The notes beneath the pieces were generated by a model, which ran no database searches, was not told where the DNA came from, and saw only the letters and a list, made by a program, of their open reading frames with translations. From Gentiana macrophylla (Eukaryota > Streptophyta > Magnoliopsida > Gentianales > Gentianaceae), in NCBI GenBank assembly GCA_026214975.1, contig CM047815.1, positions 78,893,299 through 78,957,298 of the forward strand: DNA of 64,000 bases. The letters are read 5' to 3'. Made by a program: the position numbers and the translations under genes. Positions 56,501 through 64,000 of this stretch are shown here, in pieces (the stretch's first letter is position 1; each line of letters opens with the position of its first letter).

Positions 56501-59500
56501 TTCCAGACAATAACCATCCCGTCAGAGTCCCTTCTTAACGAGCTTCGCATTGTTGAGGTATGTGATTACATTTTGAAGGTGGGGGTGGAGTACTAGGGGA
56601 TGTGGGGTAAGAAGGTGGTGTTACTTGAACCATGATCATCACCAGGGAAGGGAAATAGTCTGATCCCAAAACGGAGGTGTAATTCTCATCACATGTGATT
56701 GAATCTTTTATGATTCATTTTCTGGAATCTAACATTCATGAGAGAGATGGTCGTGGGATACATTTAACGATTTTACATCATTAATATGCAACTTACCATG
56801 CTATGAATGGAAAAACTTCTACTCAAAATAAAGTTTGTTGTCTTCAGCCTTTTCCTGTCGTTACTGTCTTACTAGTATCCATCATTGGGGGTGTAACTAC
56901 CTCTTTAACCCAAGTGCTTAGTTATTTACAATTTACATGAATATACCTTTCTAAGAAGAACTTTTGCATAAAGGGTCATGCAATTCCCCTCCCCTCTCTA
57001 GTTGCAACTGGGATTGGCGCATATCTTGTTTGTATTGATTGAGCTTTCACATCAACTTACAGTATGTAAAAACATTTAATCAGTAGGCATGCCTTATCTA
57101 TGGTTCTATGATTTGTCACGTATTGCATGTAAATTCTCCATGCAAACAGTTTTCATATATTTTTAAGTACATAAAGTTCACAATAGTCACACCTCATCCT
57201 TTAAAAGACGTGCTTTGCTTCAGTGTCGAGGAAAAGGTCTCGTTTTGACTTTTTGTGTCCTCGGTAGGGAAAGAGGTTAACTTTGGGCGGTTAGTTGATT
57301 GAAACTGTTTAGTCAATTAGTTAAGTTATGTTGTAGGAAATCATGCTGAAAGCATGAACATTTGTTAGAAGTTCTAGAAATTTGATGTTGTACTGAAATG
57401 TTTCCTGCAATTCCTTTTCTGCAGGAAATGAAGAGGCGATGTGATGAAAAAAGGTTCAAACATGTTCATCTTTTACTTTTTTTAATTATCCTCTTCACAA
57501 CGACATCTTAATCTTTGCCTTTGGTATTTTCATTTTCAGAGAAGTGTATGATGATGTCTTGAAGAAAGCCAGAGAAAAAGGAATGTTGAGAGGTAGCAAA
57601 GGTGAATGTTTTTCTTCTCACCAACTGCAAATAGCTCATGATGAATATGACGAGGAGGCAAATGCTTTCGTCTTCCGAATGAAATCTCTTAGACAAGGTC
57701 AATCTCGCAGTCTTCTAACACAGGCTGCTCGGCACCATGCTGCTCAGGTTTTGTTCTGCGAAAGTATATCTTGCTAATGTTGTCTCAAGTTAATTGATTT
57801 CTTACATGCTATTGTCATTCTTGAAAGCAGTTGGCTTTCTTGAAAAGGGCAGTTAAATCTCTCGAGGCAGTTGATCCACATGTTAAGTCAGTCGCTACTG
57901 AGCAACATATTGACTACCAATTTAGTGATCTTGAAGACGATGCTGGAGAGAGCGTTGAAGATGACCAGGATGATGAAGACGACGACTCTGAAGATAGCTC
58001 CTATCAAGAAGGAAGCAGTGAAGTGAGTTATGACTATGGACAAAAGGACATGATGCAGGACATCCCTGCCTCAAGAAACTCAATGGAGGTGAGTGATTAC
58101 GCGTTATGATATTGAAGGCAGGTCTAGTTTCAATTAATCTATTGACAATTACATGAACAGTTAATAGTTGGAAACTTACTTTTCTGATCACTTCAAAAAT
58201 GCTTTATACAGTAGCTTGACGTGCACGCTGATACTAAATTTCTCGTGTTTGAGTTCCTAAATTTGAATAATTTCCTTTCTGATCACAAACTATTAGGAAG
58301 GGACTTCATTCTTTTAGCAAACTGAGATCTTAAGTTCATTCCATATGGTAACTAGTATTGAAGTTGACTTTTGCTACTTTTTTCTTAAAGGTAAAAAAAA
58401 AACTATACGTAAATACTTCTCCGCTGACAATATCAGAGAGAAAAATGGGTTAGCCGACTGGTAAGGGAAAGTAGTAATTACTCGCAGTGGATTTGCTGTT
58501 CCTGCATAATAAGTTTTCTAATTTTATTCCAAATAATTGCACTACTTTGACTGCAAGGTATTCATTTTGTTCTAGTGTCAAGGGTAGTCGTTGTGTGGTA
58601 TCCGTCGTTAACAAACCACGTATTTAGGGTTTTATGTAATCAGATTCCCATGAATAATCTGTTCATAATAAACAGTATTTGTTCCCTAAAAGAGGGTGTT
58701 TCTTGATTTCCTGCTTTCAATAGACCAGTTTTAGGGAATACATGTCTCGGTTTGCCTGCTACTTATGTCTGTACCATTCAGCTTGTAAATCAATGCTCAC
58801 GTTGAATGACTTAATAAAGACTACTTTTGATATTTCCACTAACGTTTTTTCGGAAAATTTTGAAACAATGGTCCCTTTTTTTCCAGCTGGATAATGCAGA
58901 TGTTACACCTCCTCAAGTTGTCAAGGTGGATGCTCCAAAGGTTTGTTAACTTATCTCTTGTTCTCTGTTTTTGGCTTCACGTTGTTACTTTTGGACTTGA
59001 ACCTGTGCACTCTTTTTCAACCTTTTTCCCAGCATGGAAAAAAGGAACGCGCTTACACACACAGTTATTTATTTTTGGGATTGCACACCATCTACATCAT
59101 AGATTCTCGTTCTTTACACACATTTATCCTGAAATGAAGCATGAAAAAAAAAATGGAATTGGCAACTTGAATTGCATAGAGAATATTTGTAGCATGGTTT
59201 CGTTATCTGGAAAACTCAGTTTGTAATGCATTACCATGGCGAGTACATCACCTTGGTGAATTATATTGGTCTTTTGGACAATTCACAATCCAATATCCAT
59301 TTTACGAGTGTCTGGAGGGATAAAAACAAAATTTTGTGCCTTTCGTTTCACGGAATTTTGCAATTTTGTCCACAATGTTCCTGTTTTGCACTTTTTATAT
59401 TATACCACATATTTTCTACCTTTTTAGTCCAATGTGCCACATGTCCAACAATCAGCCTTTAAAGTACGACAAGCTGCCTTGTTTTCCAACCAACTTAACA

Positions 59501-60724
59501 TGTGGCAAAATAGACTGAATATGCCAACAACAAAAAAACGGATAGATGAGGGGTTAAAGTGCAAAATAGGAACATTTGGGGTAAAATTGCGAATTTCGTG
59601 AAACATAAGGGACTATATACTTTCCTCACTTGAACAATTTGTTTCCTTTTGATTGCTTTTCTGTTTCAAATGCAGCTTGCAGACATACTGATATCAATTT
59701 TGTTTCTTTTTTTACTTTTTCAATCTATTTATAGAAAAAACTAGAGCGAATCTCAAGTGCAAATCTTTTGGCCTTTCAACATGAAGCTAAAAAATGCAGT
59801 AAATCTGGGCCACTCCTACTAGACAGGAGATTTGATCAAGCTGAACGTCTGGCACAGATTCGACACTCGCCTTCTCAGAAGTTCAACTCTTATGTGTTGC
59901 CTACACCACAGGGACCGTTTTCTGGAAAATCCGATACCAATCTTGTTCAAGAAAGGCGAACTAGCCTTAGTAATATTACACCAAACTTGTGGCATTCATC
60001 TCCTTTGGTTCCAAACAAGTATGAAAACAAGATTGCATCACATTTCTCCGGACCTATAGCACCAAACAGACTGTCTGTACTCAAAGAAAGCAATAATGAT
60101 AATACAAGATCGAGTAGTCGATCCCCGCCTGCATTTTCAGAAGTGCTCTCCCCACGTCAGCAAGATCCGCACTTCATATCTGACAGTATTAAGAAAGCCA
60201 AGAGACAAGCATTCTCCGGTCCATTGACAGGTAAACCATGGTCTAACAACAAGTCGTTTGTATCTGCCAGTGGTCCGATTCCCCGGACTGGTGGAGGTTA
60301 CCATCAACCATTTTCCGGCCCGCTTCTGCATAATCCCGTGGCTCGGCCTGGATCGAACTCGAAACTGTCTTCACGTGCTTCTCCTACATTTGTTTCACCG
60401 CCTAAGATAAGCGAGCTCCATGAGCTTCCTAGGCCTCCTCCGCAATTGGCAAGATCCACCATTAATGTTGTTCATTCTGGGCCTTTGGTGTCAAAAAGCC
60501 AGGATCTTTTTGCTATGAGCAAAACAGCAGTGCCTACTACCACAGGATCTGCATTGCCTTTGCCACCAAAAAGCATTCCGCGTAGTTATTCAATCCCGTC
60601 TAGAGGTCAAATCGAATCAACGCTGCATGCTGCATTGGAAGCTCCTGACAATTCAAAGATGGCTGAAGATCTTGCTTCCCCTCCATCGATACCGAATTCT
60701 CAGACAACTTCCTCTGTTTCTTAG
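53524..60724 (+). CDS. BAR-domain-like, proline/serine-rich protein, At2g33490 type
   Basis: Ten exons give an uninterrupted 644-residue frame: 53524-53640, 55157-55229, 56149-56223, 56344-56405, 56489-56557, 57425-57453, 57540-57747, 57831-58088, 58887-58940, 59735-60724. Every intron is GT-AG and the phases agree. The ATG is chosen because MKTSLKKLRG is the family's conserved start. Residues 1 to about 240 resemble the family's helical AH/BAR-type dimer region, with DMRDCYDRLLSAAAATANS, KTALSDDEESGKVLLMLGKL, RSHIFQTITIPSESLLNELR and SRSLLTQAARHHAAQ. An acidic stretch follows (ESVEDDQDDEDDDSEDSS), then a disordered Ser/Pro-rich tail with repeated SGPL/SGPI motifs and PPKISELHELPRPPPQ. BAR domains bind and curve membranes; the Arabidopsis relatives are annotated as hydroxyproline-rich or uncharacterised, so the cellular role is unknown. 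No signal peptide or membrane segment is seen. Expression is unproven, but nothing looks broken. Confidence 0.93.
53641..55156 (+). other. Intron 1 of the BAR-like gene
   Basis: 1.5 kb, the longest intron. 54330-54650 is A-rich and reads like a minus-strand copia LTR (for example gaatgaaagaatgtaaatcg), but no paired ends or target duplication were found. No alternative exon is evident. Confidence 0.4.
55435..56040. mobile_element. TRIM-like element with tandem repeats in intron 2
   Basis: Two direct repeats of about 150-170 bp, 55441-55591 and 55869-56040, share cccacttagttaaag / cccacgtagttaaag, cttgtcaa, ttaggccaagc and gcgctactgca / gcgccgctgca. Between them a unit starting tgtaaggatggcctctag repeats at 55661, 55725 and 55789, a period of 64 bp. 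Short terminal direct repeats with a tiny non-coding interior fit a terminal-repeat retrotransposon in miniature. Primer site, purine tract and target duplication were not identified. Confidence 0.5.
59338..59610. mobile_element. MITE with long inverted arms in intron 9
   Basis: About 55-bp arms: 59338-59394 (gcctttcgtttcacggaatt, ending tgttttgcacttt) and 59556-59610 (aaagtgcaaaataggaacat, ending tgaaacataagg) are inverted copies with a few mismatches. The outermost ends and any target duplication are not defined. Non-coding foldback-type element. Confidence 0.6.
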
Positions 60725-61060
60725 AAGATCGTCATAGCAGCATGTCAAAGGGGAGATGATTCTGAATCCGACTTGGTATTCTCGTTTTAGATCATGTATA
60801 GTTAGACATCTGTAATGTAAATGCATTTTGTTGTAACTTGACAGACTGTTGCAGATCTTAGAAAAGATGCCCGCGAATCGAATCGGTAGAGTGGCTGTAG
60901 ACTTTAGGTAGTAAGCCTTGGACGACCATAAACTTATATAGTTGTTTCACCATTACTGGACATGTCGAAGTTATTGCTGTGTTTTCTTGAAAGTAAATTG
61001 TAAACGTTTTGGTTATTTGGGGCAATACTTCTAATAGTTTATCCTACCACTGCCTAAGGA
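60725..61060 (+). other. Probable 3' UTR and polyadenylation region of the BAR-like gene
   Basis: Directly follows the TAG stop. Several tgtaa-type elements occur (for example tctgtaatgtaaatgcat near 60810 and ttgttgtaac near 60830), similar to plant far-upstream polyadenylation signals. No canonical aataaa is seen at a clear position, so the cleavage site is not placed. Confidence 0.4.
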
Positions 61061-63169
61061 ATTTAAGCTCGCATTTGTAGTGCCTAAGGGTAGGTAAAAA
61101 CAAATGACTGTTAAACTGAGATAATTTCAAATCAGTTATTTACATTCTGAAAAAATATCATGTTATTCAGTTAAATATTAACCACATTTAAAGTTTAGCC
61201 TAGGGTTTTTTTTAAAAAATTTAAGTCAGTTATCATAAGTGTTGCCCATTGTCTTTGATTTCAGCATGTCACTCAAAACATGAACTATTTAATTAATCTT
61301 CAAGCAATGATTAAATAAATAAGCCGATACTTAAATCTTACAAATTTGAAAACAACCTTTCGATGTGGTCATTCTTATCCAACGTTTGAATTAATTGTCA
61401 TCGTATTTACATAATGATCATATTGGATCGCACTCCAATATATGATTAATTCGTTGAAACTTATTTCAATTTTCAAGTGATTTAATCATATTATTAGCTT
61501 CCGTTTTTCATTAATAATCAAAGTCTTGGAGCACTCCATCAAATATGTAGTCTCTAACTACTATAACGAGGTTGCTCGCATCATTGTTTATTTTAAAAGG
61601 ATTAAATTTGCTTAACCATACTTAAGAACGTTTCTCAAAAAGTAATAGTCATAATTTGGTTTCACTAATCGAGAATAAAAACATAGAAATAAAAGTTCGC
61701 TAAAAACTACAACCTCAAAATAAAGATAAGTGTTGTTGTCTATACATGCAAAATCAAAAATGGTCTTTTGTTTTATGATTTTGCTCTCACTAGTCAACTA
61801 CTCCCAATTGACTTTCAAGAATTTTCCAAAATTCTTTAGTGGCCAAAATCTCATCTAGTTACCTTGATTCTCGACGAGGGCCGATCAACCGGAATAATTC
61901 GAAGGGTAGGTAATCAACTATTTGACACTCCACATCTCTATGTGGTAGCCAACCCCTTGTCTCTAAAATAAGACGGTCCTGACGAGGGTCAATCACCGCA
62001 ATATTCTAGTCAAGTCATAACCCAATATTCGTGAGATCTCATACAATCATATCTCAATAACGATAATATACCCGGGTAGGTCAACTCCCGACAAGGGGCC
62101 GATCATTGGATCCAAACAAGTGGCTCTCACCGCCGCTATAATATTGGGAGACAATATTTCTTCTTGATTTTTGTTGTGAAAGTATTTATGTAAATTAATT
62201 CACTTAATTAATTTTAATTACGGTCTCATCAAATATATCTATCTCTATAGACATACATCCTACACATTCATCTAGATCGTGCATAGTCATGCATCTATCG
62301 TATCATATAAAATAAATGCAAGCACAAAATAAATAAATGCGTCAAGAACTCAGGTATGATCATGGACATTTCCTAAGACGGTTTCAATACAAACCGACTT
62401 AAATCATGGGTCATAATAAGTTTAAGGTAGAATAAGCAACCGCCAATAGGATTTTTAATGCGCCATCTCCAATGAGATCTTTTTTTCTTCTTTCTTTGGT
62501 CTCCGTCTTCTGCTACATTCTTGTTACATAAAATCTATCTAATAAATTTATACACCAACCGCACACGGGGGAGCTAACGGGAATTGGATAAATGCAGAAA
62601 GTAAACTATGTCACGTTCTTCATAACGGCCTAGGATAATTTTTAAACCAACATAAAAATAAATCACACACATCTATCTTATAGGTCCAGTCCATGATCAA
62701 TCGGGGTCCATATAATCATATTATATCTAACATATATAATCCATACAATAAAATCTTATGAAAAAGATAAATATTAAAATTATCAACTCACGTCTTTAAT
62801 TAATCGATTAACATTTAATCAATTGAATAATTTTATCTAATCAATTAACTAATGGGACAATTATTTAAAAGGACGCATATTGGACTTAATTAGGCAAAAA
62901 GGACACCCAAAACAAACACTTAGTTATAAGGACAAAAAATAGGTAGATAGACCCAAATACCCTTAATGAAAAAAAAAAAAAAAAAAAAAAAAAAAGGCGG
63001 AATGGACGGATCCATTATGCTGCTGTTGCTACTAGTCATCATCCCAAATACTAGTCATAATTCCCACCCTATTTATTTTTAATTTTTTTATTTACTGCTG
63101 CTGTTGTGGTTTTTTTTTTTTTTAAATTTTAAAAATTATAATGCAGGCGATGAGAAATTTTTTTTTTGT
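61061..63169. other. Non-coding DNA with a spaced repeat and homopolymer run
   Basis: No gene recognised. Three copies of gacgagggccgatcaa-like sequence occur at 61873, 61981 and 62090, about 108 bp apart, in a region that looks like degraded retroelement DNA. A 27-base A run lies at 62969-62995. Confidence 0.4.
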
Positions 63170-63444
63170 CAATACCACCGTGATGGTGTGACCATCCCGA
63201 TACATTGACCACCGCGATGCCGTGACCACCGCGATGCAATTTTTGTTGGGTTTTTCCCTGTTGTTAATTGTTCTTCTTACTTGCTCACCACCTACCATGG
63301 TTGCTTCTGCCCTGCTACTTAAACTGCATCTGTAGCTATGTGAGCAAGGTAATAATTTATAGCCTAAATAAACAAGAAACTACACATCTGGGCAATGTAA
63401 TAATTGATAGCCTAAAATAGTCTGTGTTTAATGTGTCAACTTTA

Positions 63445-63484
<40 letters not shown>

Positions 63485-64000
63485 GACTATAATGTTGTTG
63501 ATGAATTAGATGTGAAATACTCTGTTAATGAATTTATTTGAGTGTGAACGAAACAGGAATTTTGCAAATTGCTTTCTCTGCTTTGTATAGTAATTCCTTT
63601 GTGTTTGTTAATTTATGCAGTGACATCAACAATTTATGCATTGATCACCGTGATGAAGTGACACCGCGATGCAGTTACCACCGCGATGCAGTGACCACCG
63701 TGATGCACTGACAACCGCGACGCAGTGACCACCGCGATGCAGAGACACCGCGATGAAATGACACCGCGATGCATTGACATCGGCAATCATATATGCAGTG
63801 ACATCAACATTTTATGCAGTGACATCGACAATCATATATGCGTGACATCAACAATTTATGCAGTGACATCGGCAATCAGATATGCAGTGACATCAACATT
63901 TTATGCAGTGACATCCGCAATCATATATTAATGACATCAACAATTTATGTAGTGACATCGGCAATCATATATGCAGAGACATCGCGATGAAGTGACACCG
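63170..64000 (+). repeat. Tandem-repeat array, two related units, open at the window end
   Basis: From 63175 and more densely from 63620, copies of a ~17-18-bp unit gtgaccaccgcgatgca appear, then from about 63775 a composite unit alternating gtgacatcaacaatttatgca and gtgacatcggcaatcatat. Both share the core gtgac-(a/c)-c-(a/c)-x-x-x-x-atgca. A T run of about 37 bases at 63447-63483 interrupts. The short open frame here is only a translation of the repeat. Confidence 0.8.

Noticed and set aside
57508..57702. Minus-strand frames opposite the BAR-like gene exons
   Set aside because: They are antisense shadows of exon 7, which has correct splice sites and family homology on the plus strand.
63725..63931. 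Open frame in the terminal minisatellite
   Set aside because: Its repetitive protein simply mirrors the tandem DNA unit, with no gene context.

Overview
This is nuclear DNA from a flowering plant, most likely a eudicot. It is AT-rich, has no operons, contains one gene with many GT-AG introns, and is filled with typical plant transposable elements: Ty1/copia and Ty3/gypsy LTR retrotransposons, L1-type LINEs, hAT elements and a Stowaway-like MITE. The species cannot be named from the sequence alone.

Layout. 1-5.9 kb: a decayed plus-strand copia element, then the gag end of a minus-strand copia. 5.9-8.1 kb: AT-rich, LTR-like DNA without a gene. 8.1-8.9 kb: a hAT element with 8-bp target duplications. 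8.9-11.0 kb: the 3' half of a minus-strand copia. 11.2-18.4 kb: a Ty3/gypsy chromovirus with two ~1.9-kb LTRs; it keeps gag, protease, integrase and chromodomain remains but has no reverse transcriptase or RNase H. It sits in what may have been the 5' end of a host gene. 19.2-24.4 kb: a plus-strand copia carrying a hAT insertion in gag, ended by a Stowaway-like MITE. 25.2-25.8 kb: one hAT element inside another. 26.0-26.5 kb: a LINE fragment. 28.6-30.5 kb: a short, internally deleted copia with intact ends. 31.7-43.0 kb: a minus-strand copia split within integrase by a 6.35-kb non-coding LTR element (LARD-like, tRNA-Asp-type primer site). 43-47 kb: further LTR element remains. 47.1-48.6 kb: a solo LTR related to the non-coding element. 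49-52.6 kb: a minus-strand LINE interrupted by an LTR-like segment that itself holds a MITE.

53.5-60.7 kb: the only convincing host gene, a ten-exon plus-strand gene for a 644-residue BAR-domain-like protein of the Arabidopsis At2g33490 type. Its frame is open through all ten exons and every intron is GT-AG. Its introns carry a TRIM-like element and a long-armed MITE. 61-64 kb: non-coding DNA ending in a tandem-repeat array that runs off the window.

No tRNA, rRNA or CRISPR feature was seen. The genes do not form a pathway; the logic of the window is successive nested insertion beside one conserved gene. The observations most worth checking are a stem-loop with a compensatory base-pair change in related LTRs just downstream of the TATA box, clusters of a short CpG-rich palindrome in two or three separate retroelement families, and the chromovirus that lacks its polymerase. 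Many frame breaks and LTR-LTR differences are one-base indels next to CG, so some of the decay may be sequencing error.
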